A stretch of DNA of 64,000 nucleotides from ZC4RG20 sp963782445 (GTDB taxonomy: Bacteria; Pseudomonadota; Gammaproteobacteria; Steroidobacterales; Rariloculaceae), in contig CAWAJM010000002.1 in the NCBI GenBank assembly GCA_963782445.1, forward strand, positions 186,001-250,000, read 5' to 3'. This document shows, one piece after another, positions 26,740-35,054 of this stretch. Position 1 is the stretch's first letter, and each line of letters begins with the position of its first letter. The notes under the pieces are model-generated. The model saw nothing but the letters and a program-made list of their open reading frames with translations. It was not told where the DNA came from and made no database searches. The position numbers and the translations under genes were made by a program.

Positions 26740-27282
26740 TTAGCTGGTGCTCAAAGCGATCGATGCCGGGCGTTCGAGATAGCCCCCGAGACCGTCGGGC
26801 ACGATTTCCATGAGCGATATCTTCGATTCCGTGATCGACATGATCCGGCCGTAGTTCTGGCCGATGTGGTTTCCCACGCTCACGCGATGGATGAGCCCGT
26901 CCGAGGTCTGCACGAGCCCGAATGTCTTGCCGCCCGACGACAGCGTGCCCACCATGTGCAGCGTGTCGAGCGGAAACTGCTCGAGGAATTCGCGCGGCCG
27001 GTTCGGGTCCGGGCCATGCACCGCGTTGGGATTCGAGCTCACGCGGCGTTGCGGCGTGTCCGGCACGAAAGGCGAGCGGCGCCCGTCCGGGACGTACTTG
27101 AACGTCGGTGCGGGCTGAATCTGCGGCAGCGGCTCGATGCGGCCGCCGGGCCGAGCCTTGACCTCGTCGATGTAGGCCCTGAGATCGTTCATGTTGTGCG
27201 AGCATCCGGCGAGCAACGCGCCGGCCGCCGCGACGGCGAGCAGAGGGCGCAATCCCGGATGGCCTGCTGAGCGCTTGGTCAT
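26740..27282 (-). CDS. pilP: Type IV pilus assembly lipoprotein PilP
   Basis: 180 residues. The N-terminal lipoprotein signal peptide ends L-L-A-G-C, with Cys27 the lipidated residue. The following segment N-D-L-R-A-Y-I-D-E-V-K-A-R-P-G-G and the C-terminal beta domain (L-H-M-V-G-T-L, G-L-V-Q-T-S-D-G-L-I-H-R-V, N-H-I-G-Q-N-Y-G) are typical of PilP, which links the PilNO inner-membrane complex to PilQ. ATG 27282 overlaps the pilO stop by 4 bases. Confidence 0.93.
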   Translation of the reverse strand: MTKRSAGHPGLRPLLAVAAAGALLAGCSHNMNDLRAYIDEVKARPGGRIEPLPQIQPAPTFKYVPDGRRSPFVPDTPQRRVSSNPNAVHGPDPNRPREFLEQFPLDTLHMVGTLSSGGKTFGLVQTSDGLIHRVSVGNHIGQNYGRIMSITESKISLMEIVPDGLGGYLERPASIALSTS

Positions 27283-27887
27283 GATCCCTCCGTCGAGTCC
27301 GCGTCGAGGTAGCGATAGGTCTTCGCCGTGCCGTCGAGCGTGAGCTCGCCGGGCGCGTCCTTGCCGGCGGGCTTGATGGAGATGTCGTGCAGCGTCACGA
27401 TCCGCGGCAGCGCCGCGACGCCGCTCACGAACGTGCCGAGCTCGTGGTAGGTGCCCGTGAACCGGATCTTGATGGGCTGCTCGGCGTAGAACTCTTTCTG
27501 GACCTCGCCCATGGGCTGAAACAGCTGCTGCTCGAGGCCGGCGCCGAGGGCCGTCTGCGAGATGTCCACGAGCAGGCTGGGTACCTCGGTCTTGCCGGGC
27601 AGCTGCCGCAGCATCGTGCCGAAGGAGCGCTGAATCTCCGCGAGCTGAGTCCGGTAGGCGTCGTAGTTTGCCGCCTTGCGCTGCTTTTGCTCGAAGGTCT
27701 TGCGCAGGTCGCGCTCGTCCTGTTGCGCACGCGCGAGGACGGGCATGTCGGTCTTGACGACGAACATGTAGAAGCCGAAGGCGATGACGGCGACGAACGC
27801 GATGACGACGCCCGCGACCCGAAACGGCAGCGGCCAGCGCCCCGGATCGCTCGTATCGAGTGATTGCAGCTCTTCGATGACGTTCAT
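27279..27887 (-). CDS. pilO: Type IV pilus alignment protein PilO
   Basis: 202 residues. A short cytoplasmic N-terminus, one membrane helix (about 22-44), a coiled-coil stretch rich in Q/E/K/R (about 55-95) and a C-terminal ferredoxin-like domain (I-R-F-T-G-T-Y-H-E-L-G-T-F-V-S-G-V-A). This is the classic PilO layout. PilO pairs with PilN through the coiled coils. It overlaps pilN and pilP by 4 bases each. Confidence 0.93.
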   Translation of the reverse strand: MNVIEELQSLDTSDPGRWPLPFRVAGVVIAFVAVIAFGFYMFVVKTDMPVLARAQQDERDLRKTFEQKQRKAANYDAYRTQLAEIQRSFGTMLRQLPGKTEVPSLLVDISQTALGAGLEQQLFQPMGEVQKEFYAEQPIKIRFTGTYHELGTFVSGVAALPRIVTLHDISIKPAGKDAPGELTLDGTAKTYRYLDADSTEGS

Positions 27888-28504
27888 TTGGCTTTCCTCC
27901 GCTTACCGCGGCCCTTGGCTTTCGCGGCCGGCTTCGCGGCGAGGGCGCTGGCGTCCCCCTTGTCGACCATCGAGACCTCCTGGCAATGGATCGTGAATCT
28001 CGAGTAGTGGGCCGCATCCTTCGTCGTCTCGACAACGTCGAGCGAAGGATTCTGCAGCCACGGGGATTTGTCTATGTTGCGCATCAGGGCCGAGACGCGC
28101 GTGCTCGACTGAGCTTCGCCGCGCAGCTCTATGCGCTCGCCGTCCTGCTTGAGCTCGGTCAGATAGACGCCGTCCGGCAGCGCGTTGACGAGCTCGTCGA
28201 ACAGATGTACGACCTCCGGACGGGACCGCTGCAGCTCGTCGATGATCTCCATGCGCGCGATGAGCCGTTTCTTCTGCGTTTCGAGGCCCGAGATCTGCTC
28301 GATCTGCTTATCGAGCTTCGCGATCTCGGTCTTCAACAGGCCGTTGCGCGCATTCTGCGCGGAGATGCGCGCCTGCACGACGAGCTTAGAGCTGTAGACG
28401 ACGAGGCCGCCGACGAGAACCGCGCCGAGCAGTGCGAGCAGGAATTCCTTCTTGCGCTTTTCGCGCAGCGCCTCGCGCCACGGGAGAAGATTGATTGTCG
28501 GCAT
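27884..28504 (-). CDS. pilN: Type IV pilus assembly protein PilN
   Basis: 206 residues. The conserved N-terminal I-N-L-L-P-W-R is the cytoplasmic peptide that docks into PilM. A membrane helix follows (about 22-42), then a coiled coil and a C-terminal ferredoxin-like domain (V-Y-L-T-E-L-K-Q-D-G). The C-terminus has an Ala/Lys/Gly-rich tail of about 25 residues, longer than I would expect and rich in K/R; its role is unclear. Its ATG lies 1 base from the pilM stop region. Confidence 0.93.
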   Translation of the reverse strand: MPTINLLPWREALREKRKKEFLLALLGAVLVGGLVVYSSKLVVQARISAQNARNGLLKTEIAKLDKQIEQISGLETQKKRLIARMEIIDELQRSRPEVVHLFDELVNALPDGVYLTELKQDGERIELRGEAQSSTRVSALMRNIDKSPWLQNPSLDVVETTKDAAHYSRFTIHCQEVSMVDKGDASALAAKPAAKAKGRGKRRKAK

Positions 28505-28505
28505 G

Positions 28506-29567
28506 TCAGTCGAAGCTCCTCAATGCGAGACCGCAGGCCGTCAGCAGTGCCGTCGCGTCCTTCTGCACGCCCTGCGACTTGGCGCGCGAGGACGACTTCA
28601 TCTGGCCGAGCGGGTCCCCGATCTCGGTGGGAATGCCGACCCGGCTGCCGATCACGTCCGCGACGCCGGGAATGTTCGCGCAGCCGCCGCACACGAGGAT
28701 CTGATCCGGCTGCTCGCGGCCGCTGCCCGATGCGAGGAAGAACTGCAGCGAGCGGCTGACCTGTTGCGACATGTCGTCCATGAACGCGTCGAGCACCTCG
28801 GGCTGGTAGTTGCTCGGCAGGCCGCCTTCCTTCTTGGCGCGACCCGCGTCCTCCATGCTGAGTCCGTAGGTGCGCATGATTTCTTCCGTGAGCTGCTGAC
28901 CGCCGAAGGCGAAATCGCGCGTGTAGATGACCTTGAGGTCCTTTAGGACGCTGAAGGTCGTCGTGCTTGCGCCGAAGTCGACGATGGCGATGAACTTGTC
29001 GGCTCCGCCGTCGGGCATCTGATGCGTGAGCAGGGCACAGGCGTTCTCGACGGCGAAGGCTTCGACGTCGACGACGCGTGCCATGAGCCCGGCGGCCTCG
29101 ACGGCGGCCTGGCGCTGCTCGACGTTCTCGCTCCGAGTCGCGACGAGCAGCACGTCCATCATGTCGGGGTCGCGTTCGCTTTCGCCGACGACCTCGAAGT
29201 CGAAGCTGACCTCTTCCATCGGAAACGGAATGTACTGATCCGCCTGCAGCTCCACCTGGCCTTCGAGCTCGGCGCTGCCGAGGTTCTTCGGCATCTGGAT
29301 GATCTTCGTGATCGCCGCGTCGCCGCTGATCGCGACCGCGACCTCGCGCGTCTTGGTGCCCGAGCGTTTGACCGCGCGGCGCACGGCTTCGCCCACGGCC
29401 TCGGCGTCGACGATGGCTTTCTCGTTGATCGCGTTCGGCGGCGTCGGCTCCGCGGCGTAGGACTCCACTCGATACCCGCGCCCGTTTTCGACGAGTTCGA
29501 TGAGCTTGACCGAGGAGGTCGTTATGTCGAGTCCCAGCAGGGGGCGCTTTCTGCGACTAGAAAACAC
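28506..29567 (-). CDS. pilM: Type IV pilus assembly ATPase-like protein PilM
   Basis: 353 residues from GTG 29567, preceded by AAAGGAAA at good spacing; this matches the usual PilM length of about 354. Actin-fold motifs: L-G-L-D-I-T-T-S-S-V-K-L (phosphate 1), I-V-D-F-G-A-S-T-T-T-F (phosphate 2), and V-C-G-G-C-A-N-I-P (adenosine). It sits at the cytoplasmic face and binds PilN. First gene of pilMNOPQ, with a leader of about 270 bases between the riboswitch and this start. Confidence 0.94.
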   Translation of the reverse strand: MFSSRRKRPLLGLDITTSSVKLIELVENGRGYRVESYAAEPTPPNAINEKAIVDAEAVGEAVRRAVKRSGTKTREVAVAISGDAAITKIIQMPKNLGSAELEGQVELQADQYIPFPMEEVSFDFEVVGESERDPDMMDVLLVATRSENVEQRQAAVEAAGLMARVVDVEAFAVENACALLTHQMPDGGADKFIAIVDFGASTTTFSVLKDLKVIYTRDFAFGGQQLTEEIMRTYGLSMEDAGRAKKEGGLPSNYQPEVLDAFMDDMSQQVSRSLQFFLASGSGREQPDQILVCGGCANIPGVADVIGSRVGIPTEIGDPLGQMKSSSRAKSQGVQKDATALLTACGLALRSFD

Positions 29568-29833
29568 AGATTTTCCTTTCCAACGCAGGAGGTTGGGGTA
29601 GAATCCTATACGCGCCGTCAAAAGTTTAATTTAACTATATCTCAGCCCGGATATATACCGTTGTGATGAGCTTCACGGTCCCGGGGCCGAACCCACTCGA
29701 CGAGGACTCGACGGCGACCGGCCGGGTCTCCCTGCGCCGGATGTCGCCGATCGGGGACGCCGAGCTCCGAGAGCGCGCCGCGGATATGATGGGCCGGCGA
29801 AGACAGACGAAAACCTGTGCGGGTCAGGGTGTT

Positions 29834-29946
29834 CACCTGCTTCGGCAGCCCCGCTATCCTAGGCCTCGTCTTTCAGCCCTTAGACCGGTGGCTTTGCGTC
29901 CCCACCTTTCGATGGGTTTGCCTACTGGGCGCGACTATGCACAAAG
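29834..29946 (-). ncRNA. GEMM-I cyclic-dinucleotide (c-di-GMP-I type) riboswitch upstream of pilMNOPQ
   Basis: Read on the minus strand, this segment contains the conserved blocks of the GEMM-I aptamer in order: GGCAAACC; a stem CCCAUC/GGUGGG capped by the GAAA tetraloop (29910-29907); GGGACGCAAAGCC; ACCGGUCUAA, the receptor side of the second helix; a variable loop; AGGAUAGCGGGGCUGCCGA. These are the near-invariant elements of the Vc2-type aptamer. The orientation points to pilM about 270 bases downstream, so it should control pilus gene expression. Whether it prefers c-di-GMP or cyclic AMP-GMP depends on one specificity base (G20 in Vc2 numbering) that I cannot assign with certainty without an alignment. 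Confidence 0.88.
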
Positions 29947-29985
29947 GCCCGAGGTCTGGCAAGGGCGTAGAATGCACATTCCGAT

Positions 29986-32553
29986 ATGAAATCCTTCGGG
30001 CGAAAATTTCTCGCTTTTTTAATTGGTTGCGTCGCCCTCGGCGCGGCCCTCGCGGGCGTCGTCGTCGGCGGCTACTACTACGTCGAGCCGAGCCTGCCTA
30101 CGGCGGACGAGCTGCGGAACATTCCGCTGCAGATTCCTTTGCGTGTCTATACACGGGACGGCCGCCTCATCGCCCAGTACGGCGATCAGATGAGAACCCC
30201 CGTGCCTTTCGAGAAGATTCCCAAGCTGCTCATCAACGCCGTACTCGCGTCCGAGGACGATCGGTTCTTCGAGCACCCCGGAATCGATTTCATCGGCATT
30301 GCGCGCGGCGTCTTCTGGTACGTCGTTACGGGCGGCACGGAGCGCGTCCCGGGCGGCAGCACGATCACCCAGCAGGTCACGCGCACGACGAACCTTTTGT
30401 CGCGGGATTTCTCGGTCGTCCGCAAGTTCAAGGAATGGATCCTCGCGCTGAGGATCGAACGCGAGTTCACGAAGCAGGAAATCCTGCAGATCTATCTGAA
30501 CACGACCTTCTTCGGCGAACGGTCCTACGGCGTGGCGGCGGCGGCCCGCACTTACTTCGGCAAGGACCTCGACCAGCTCACGCTGCCGGAGGCCGCGACG
30601 ATCGCCGGTACGATTCAGCGTCCTTCGAGGATCAACCCGGTCGCGAGCCCCGAAGCCGCGCGGCATCGGCGTGCCTATGTGCTCGGCCGCATGCACGACC
30701 TCGGCGAAATCGACGCTGGGCAGTATCAGGCCGCGCTGGCCGCGCCCGTCGAGAGCCAACTGCACGGGCCGCGCCGCGAGGTCAGGGCGCCGTATGTGGC
30801 AGAGATGGCGCGCGCCGAGATGTTCAGGCGCTTCGGTCCGGCCGCCTACACGAGCGGCCTGAGGGTCACCACGACAGTCGACAGCCGCCTGCAGAAGGCC
30901 TCGAACGCGGCCATCAAGGCCACCCTCGAGGCCTACGACCGGCGCCACGGCTACCGCGGACCGCTCGCCCACGTCAAGCTGCCGGAAGTCGTCGCGGACG
31001 ATGCCGAAAGCAAGGCCCGTCTCGAGCAGGCCCTTTCGCAGGCCGTCGCGGACTATCCTGCGATTCGCGGCTTCCTGACGGGTGTCGTGGAGAAGGCCGA
31101 CGCCATGCAGGCCGAGGTGTACTTCCCCGCGGACGGCACGCAATCCGTCGGCCTCGACGCCGTGGCGTGGGCGCGCCGTTACATCGACCAGGACCACCGC
31201 GGCGCGGCTCCCGATGCCGTTTCCGACGTGCTCGCGCCCGGCGATATCGTGCAGTTCCGCCGCAAGGCGGACGGCACGCTCGAGCTCGCGCAGAGGCCCG
31301 ATGTGCAAGGTGCCTTCGTGGCGCTCGATCCGCAGGACGGTGCGGTCGTCGCGCTGAACGGCGGCTACGACTTTTTCCTGAGCAACTACAATCGAGCGAC
31401 TCAGGCTCAGCGCCAGCCGGGCTCCTCATTCAAGCCGTTCGTCTACTCCGCCGCGCTCGAGCACGGGTTCACGACGGCGACGATCGTCAACGACGCGCCG
31501 CTGACGATCCAGGACCCGGGCCTCGAGACGGCTTGGCGCCCCGAGAACTACGACGGCATCTACTTCGGCCAGGTACGTTTGCGGGAGGCGCTCGTGCATT
31601 CGCTGAACGCGGCCTCGGTGCGCGTGATCCTCGCCACGGGTATCCCGCAGACCGTCGACTACGTGCGCCGCTTCGGCTTCGACGACGTCGCTCTGCCGCA
31701 CAATGCGTCGCTTGCGCTCGGGGCCGGCGGCGTCGCGCCGCTCGATCTCGCGGACGGCTACGCTGCCTTCGCGAACGGCGGGCGGCGCGTACCGGCGTAT
31801 TTCATCGATCGCGTCGAGGATGCCGACGGTAACCTCCTCTATGAGGCACGGCCCGACTTCGCCTGCATCCAGAAACTGCCGGCGGACGACACGGGTTCCC
31901 GAGGCGACGACGAGTGCCGGCGCCCCGGGGAAACGCCCGCGGATGCCAGCGCCGACCCCGACGCGGGCGCACCGGACGAAGCGCCGCCCCCGCTCATCGA
32001 CAACGTGACGCAGCTGTATCCCCACCTGAATCTCGGGCATCGCATCATCACGCCGCAAAACGCCTACCTGATCACCGACATGATGAAGGACGTGGCGCGC
32101 CGCGGCACGGGTGCGGCGGCCTGGCGCGAGCTGCATCGCATGGATCTCGCGGGCAAGACGGGCACTACGAACGACCGCCGCGACGCTTGGTTCTCCGGGT
32201 TCAACGCGGACGTTGTGGCCACGGCCTGGGTCGGCTTCGACCAGGACCGGCCGCTGGGCGGCAAGGAGCAGGGCGGCTTCACGGCGATCCCGATGTGGAT
32301 CGATTTCATGAAGGCCGCGCTGGCCGGGCGGCCTGAGCACGCCCTCGCTCGGCCGGACGGCATCGTGGACGTCAGGATCGACCCCGAGAACGGCCTCGTC
32401 GCCAGCGGTTCGGACCCGAATAGCCAGTTCGAGAAGTTCAGGATCGGCCACGTGCCCGAGAAGGAACCCGACGCGCCTTTCATATCGCACGCCGCAGGTC
32501 CGGACCAGGGCGGATCGACCCCGGAGCCGTCAAGCGGCAAAAGTATCTTTTAG
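29986..32553 (+). CDS. mrcA: Penicillin-binding protein 1A (bifunctional transglycosylase/transpeptidase)
   Basis: 855 residues. An N-terminal membrane anchor (about 8-32), then the GT51 domain with E-D-D-R-F-F-E-H-P-G and G-G-S-T-I-T-Q-Q-V-T-R. An OB-like insert follows (about 310-440), then the transpeptidase domain with S-S-F-K-P (the SxxK nucleophile), S-L-N and K-T-G-T-T-N-D. It polymerises and cross-links peptidoglycan. The adjacency of mrcA to pilMNOPQ in divergent orientation is conserved in pseudomonads and relatives. A TAGAAT -10 box at 29968-29973 lies just upstream, with no strong ribosome binding site. Confidence 0.96.
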   Translation: MKSFGRKFLAFLIGCVALGAALAGVVVGGYYYVEPSLPTADELRNIPLQIPLRVYTRDGRLIAQYGDQMRTPVPFEKIPKLLINAVLASEDDRFFEHPGIDFIGIARGVFWYVVTGGTERVPGGSTITQQVTRTTNLLSRDFSVVRKFKEWILALRIEREFTKQEILQIYLNTTFFGERSYGVAAAARTYFGKDLDQLTLPEAATIAGTIQRPSRINPVASPEAARHRRAYVLGRMHDLGEIDAGQYQAALAAPVESQLHGPRREVRAPYVAEMARAEMFRRFGPAAYTSGLRVTTTVDSRLQKASNAAIKATLEAYDRRHGYRGPLAHVKLPEVVADDAESKARLEQALSQAVADYPAIRGFLTGVVEKADAMQAEVYFPADGTQSVGLDAVAWARRYIDQDHRGAAPDAVSDVLAPGDIVQFRRKADGTLELAQRPDVQGAFVALDPQDGAVVALNGGYDFFLSNYNRATQAQRQPGSSFKPFVYSAALEHGFTTATIVNDAPLTIQDPGLETAWRPENYDGIYFGQVRLREALVHSLNAASVRVILATGIPQTVDYVRRFGFDDVALPHNASLALGAGGVAPLDLADGYAAFANGGRRVPAYFIDRVEDADGNLLYEARPDFACIQKLPADDTGSRGDDECRRPGETPADASADPDAGAPDEAPPPLIDNVTQLYPHLNLGHRIITPQNAYLITDMMKDVARRGTGAAAWRELHRMDLAGKTGTTNDRRDAWFSGFNADVVATAWVGFDQDRPLGGKEQGGFTAIPMWIDFMKAALAGRPEHALARPDGIVDVRIDPENGLVASGSDPNSQFEKFRIGHVPEKEPDAPFISHAAGPDQGGSTPEPSSGKSIF

Positions 32554-32571
32554 GCCAGGACAACAACGGGC

Positions 32572-33192
32572 ATGGGCAGCAGGCGAGGCATCGGATCACC
32601 TTCCGCCGCCGCCGCCCTGCGCGAGCGGCTCGCGCAGGCAGCGGCGCGCCTCATGATCGAGCACGGCATCAAGGATTTCGGCCTCGCCAAGCGCAAGGCG
32701 GCCGAGCGCCTCGGCGTCAAGGAATTCGGGGCCTTGCCGAGCAATGCGCAAATCGAGGCCAGCCTCGCGGAGCGCCAGCGCATCTTCGAGCCGCAGGCGC
32801 ACAGCCTGCGGCTCACGAACCTGAGGCGTATCGCCCTGACCGTCATGGATCAGCTCGCGCCGTTCCAGCCGCGCCTCGTGGGTTCCGTCCTTGCCGGCAC
32901 GGCCACGCCGAACTCGGCCATCGAGCTGCACGCTTTCAGCGATTCGCCGGAAATCGTGGCCGCCTCGCTCGAGGCGCACGGCATCGCTCTCCGCGACACT
33001 CAACGGCGCTATCGCTACCGCTCGCAGCGCGTCAACGTCGTGCCCGGGTATCGCTTCGTTCGCGACGGCGCGGAGGTCGTCGTCGTCACGTTTCCCGAGA
33101 AGGGTCTCCGGGAGGCGCCGCTAAGCCCCGTCGACCAGCGGCCCATGAAACGCGCCGGCAGGGGGCAGGTCTTGGATCTCGTCGAGGCGTAG
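32572..33192 (+). CDS. Uncharacterised protein with a degenerate nucleotidyltransferase-like fold
   Basis: 206 residues. An N-terminal helical part (A-A-A-R-L-M-I-E-H-G-I-K-D-F-G-L-A-K-R-K-A-A-E-R-L-G) resembles a DNA- or RNA-binding helical bundle. The middle has P-R-L-V-G-S-V-L-A-G-T-A, followed by P-N-S-A-I-E-L-H-A-F. This mimics the G-S...D-x-D strand of polymerase-beta-type nucleotidyltransferases, but with Ser-Ala-Ile-Glu where catalytic aspartates are expected. I recognise it as a conserved gammaproteobacterial hypothetical, sometimes mislabelled as a ligase. It follows mrcA by 18 bases, probably cotranscribed. Function unknown. Confidence 0.75.
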   Translation: MGSRRGIGSPSAAAALRERLAQAAARLMIEHGIKDFGLAKRKAAERLGVKEFGALPSNAQIEASLAERQRIFEPQAHSLRLTNLRRIALTVMDQLAPFQPRLVGSVLAGTATPNSAIELHAFSDSPEIVAASLEAHGIALRDTQRRYRYRSQRVNVVPGYRFVRDGAEVVVVTFPEKGLREAPLSPVDQRPMKRAGRGQVLDLVEA

Positions 33193-33246
33193 CGCGCGGG
33201 GCATCGCGGGGGCTTCGGCATCGGCGTGGAGACGGCGGTGGTGCGG

Positions 33247-33367
33247 GGCTTCAGGGCTCGGCGTAACAGCGGTGTCGGGACCGCCGTGAACCCGTCCCTG
33301 GGGGCTCGCTGAGCGCCCTCCCTGGCGCTCAGCGTCCCGACACCGCCCTTACGCCGAGCCTGAAGCC
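33247..33367. repeat. Palindromic intergenic element (copy 2 of the shared-core family)
   Basis: Arms 33247-33280 (GGCTTCAGGGCTCGGCGTAA...) and 33335-33367 are complementary apart from a few changes. Between them is the core CCGCCGTGAACCCGTCCCTG followed by GGGGCTCG and a small hairpin GAGCGCC...GGCGCTC around CTCCCT. The core matches copies at 8504, 44521, 44719 (reversed) and 58065; the arms do not. It lies in the 416-base gap between the genes ending at 33192 and 33609, in which I see no convincing coding region. Confidence 0.85.
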
Positions 33368-33542
33368 GGAGACGTTGGCGGTTCACGCCGATGACTGCGC
33401 CGGAGGTGTTGGCGGCTCACGGCCATGACTTCGGCACTGCGAAGACCGTGTGCGCTTGGGTACTCGTGCGGCAAGCGGACAAACCCAGGCGTGCACGGAC
33501 TGCTGGCTTTGCGCCAGCGATGTCCTCGCGCGGTTGCAGCAC

Positions 33543-33594
33543 GATTCATGAACGGCCTCCGGCTACCGCCGAAGCGAGAACCCGTTCATGAATC
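33543..33594. terminator. Inverted repeat downstream of gltA
   Basis: GATTCATGAACGG (33543-33555) and CCGTTCATGAATC (33582-33594) are perfect 13-base inverted repeats with a 26-base spacer, 15 bases beyond the gltA stop. The position suggests a transcript-end structure for gltA. There is no T-run, and the arm itself contains an ATCATGAAC-like self-complementary stretch, so an operator or mobile-element end is also possible. Confidence 0.45.
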
Positions 33595-33608
33595 CTGCGG
33601 TCGGACGT

Positions 33609-34904
33609 TCAGCGTGCGCCGATCGGAACGTAGTCGCGCCGCGTCGGTCCGACGTAGAGCTGCCGGGGGCGGCCGATGCGCTGATTCGGGTCGGAGACCA
33701 TCTCGCGCCAGTGCGTGACCCATCCCACGCAGCGCGCGATGGCGAACATTACCGTGAACATCGATTTCGGAATGCCCAGCGCGCGGTAGATGATGCCCGA
33801 GTAAAAGTCGACGTTCGGGTAGAGGTTCTTTTCGACGAAGTACTCGTCCTTGAGCGCGATCTCCTCGAGGCGCAGCGCGAGCTCGAACAGCGGCGTGTCT
33901 TCGCGGCCCACTTTCTCGAGGACGCGGTGGCACATTTCGCGGATGATGGCCGCGCGCGGGTCGTAGCTCTTGTAGACCCGGTGGCCGAAGCCCATGAGCC
34001 TGAACGGATCCTTCTTGTCCTTCGCGCGCCCGATGAACTGGTCGATGCGGTCGGGCGTCCCGATCTCCTCGAGCATATTGATGACGGCTTCGTTCGCACC
34101 GCCGTGCGCCGGGCCCCAGAGCGCCGACATGCCGGCCGCGATCGCCGAATAAGGATTCGTGCCCGAGCTGCCCGCCAGGCGCACCGTGGAGGTGCTGCAG
34201 TTTTGCTCGTGATCGGCATGCAGGATGAACAGCAGGTCGAGTGCCGCAGCCGACGTCGGGTCGACCTCGTACTGAGTCGAGGGCAGCGCGAAGAACATGT
34301 GCAGCAGGTTGCTGCAGTAGTCGAGGTCGTTACGCGGGTAGACGAACGGCTGACCGCGCGAGTGCTTGTAGGCGGCCGCCGCGATCGTCGGGATCTTGGC
34401 GATGATGCGGTACGCGAAGATGTCGCGGTGCTGCGGATTATGGATGTCGGTGCTGTCGTGATAGAAGGCCGACATCGAGCCCGCGACGCCCGATACCATC
34501 GCCATGGGGTGGGCGTTGTGATAGAAGCCGTTGAAGAACCGCAGCAGCGACTCGTTGATCATCGTGTGCGTGCGGATCGAATGATCGAAGTCTTCGAGCT
34601 GGGCTGCCGTCGGCAAGGTGCCGTGCAGCAGGAGGTATGCCACCTCCGTGAAGTTCGATTCCTTGGCTAACTGCTCGATCGGGTAGCCCCGATACATGAG
34701 CACCCCGGCCTCGCCGTCGATGTACGTGATGCTGCTTTCGCAGCTCGCCGTGGAGGCGTAGCCCGGATCGAATGTGAATACGCCGCGCTTGCCGTAAAGC
34801 TGGGTGACGTCGATCACACGGGGACCGAGGGTCGGTTCCCGTACGGGAAGCTCGAGGGACGCGCCTGATTCGGGGTCCTTCAGGCTATAGTGCTTGTCCG
34901 TCAT
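33609..34904 (-). CDS. gltA: Citrate synthase (type II)
   Basis: 431 residues from ATG 34904, with AGGTG seven bases upstream; a GTG at 34913 is the other option. First TCA-cycle step. Motifs: T-F-D-P-G-Y at the N-terminus, Y-R-G-Y-P-I-E-Q-L-A, L-H-A-D-H-E-Q-N-C-S-T-S with catalytic His, L-W-G-P-A-H-G-G-A-N-E-A with the second His, M-G-F-G-H-R-V-Y-K-S-Y-D-P-R-A, and Y-P-N-V-D-F-Y-S-G-I. The length and N-terminal beta domain indicate the hexameric, NADH-sensitive gram-negative type. It is transcribed alone from the promoter at 35009-35036. Confidence 0.97.
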   Translation of the reverse strand: MTDKHYSLKDPESGASLELPVREPTLGPRVIDVTQLYGKRGVFTFDPGYASTASCESSITYIDGEAGVLMYRGYPIEQLAKESNFTEVAYLLLHGTLPTAAQLEDFDHSIRTHTMINESLLRFFNGFYHNAHPMAMVSGVAGSMSAFYHDSTDIHNPQHRDIFAYRIIAKIPTIAAAAYKHSRGQPFVYPRNDLDYCSNLLHMFFALPSTQYEVDPTSAAALDLLFILHADHEQNCSTSTVRLAGSSGTNPYSAIAAGMSALWGPAHGGANEAVINMLEEIGTPDRIDQFIGRAKDKKDPFRLMGFGHRVYKSYDPRAAIIREMCHRVLEKVGREDTPLFELALRLEEIALKDEYFVEKNLYPNVDFYSGIIYRALGIPKSMFTVMFAIARCVGWVTHWREMVSDPNQRIGRPRQLYVGPTRRDYVPIGAR

Positions 34905-35008
34905 GCATCGCACCTGGCAGTGGCTGATTTCTGATTATTCCGACCCCTGGCCAGGGTGGATCCAGTTCCGCGTGCGCGCACCGGGGCTGCCGGGACGAAC
35001 ACCCCGAC

Positions 35009-35036
35009 ATTATAGCAGTGGCGAATGACCCTCCAA
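35009..35036 (-). promoter_or_regulatory. Predicted strong promoter of gltA
   Basis: On the minus strand, TTGGAG (35036-35031), a 16-base spacer and a consensus TATAAT (35014-35009) preceded by TGC form an extended -10 promoter. The implied transcript has a leader of about 98 bases before the gltA ATG. It is one of the few perfect -10 boxes in the window. Confidence 0.7.
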
Positions 35037-35054
35037 GCTTTACGAGCGAAGGCT

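Noticed and set aside
29642..29836. Minus-strand open frame of 64 codons in the pil leader
   Set aside because: It begins inside the riboswitch and has no family resemblance or ribosome binding site; it lies in the expected untranslated leader.
33015..33386. Frame containing a G-A/S-A-R-E-G-A-Q-R-A-P-type peptide
   Set aside because: The peptide is the translated core of the palindromic repeat; the same string appears at the 44.5 kb copy, so it is repeat DNA, not a gene.
33391..33591. Short plus-strand frame between the unknown gene and gltA
   Set aside because: Low-complexity translation with no homology pattern; overlaps an inverted repeat and has no ribosome binding site.
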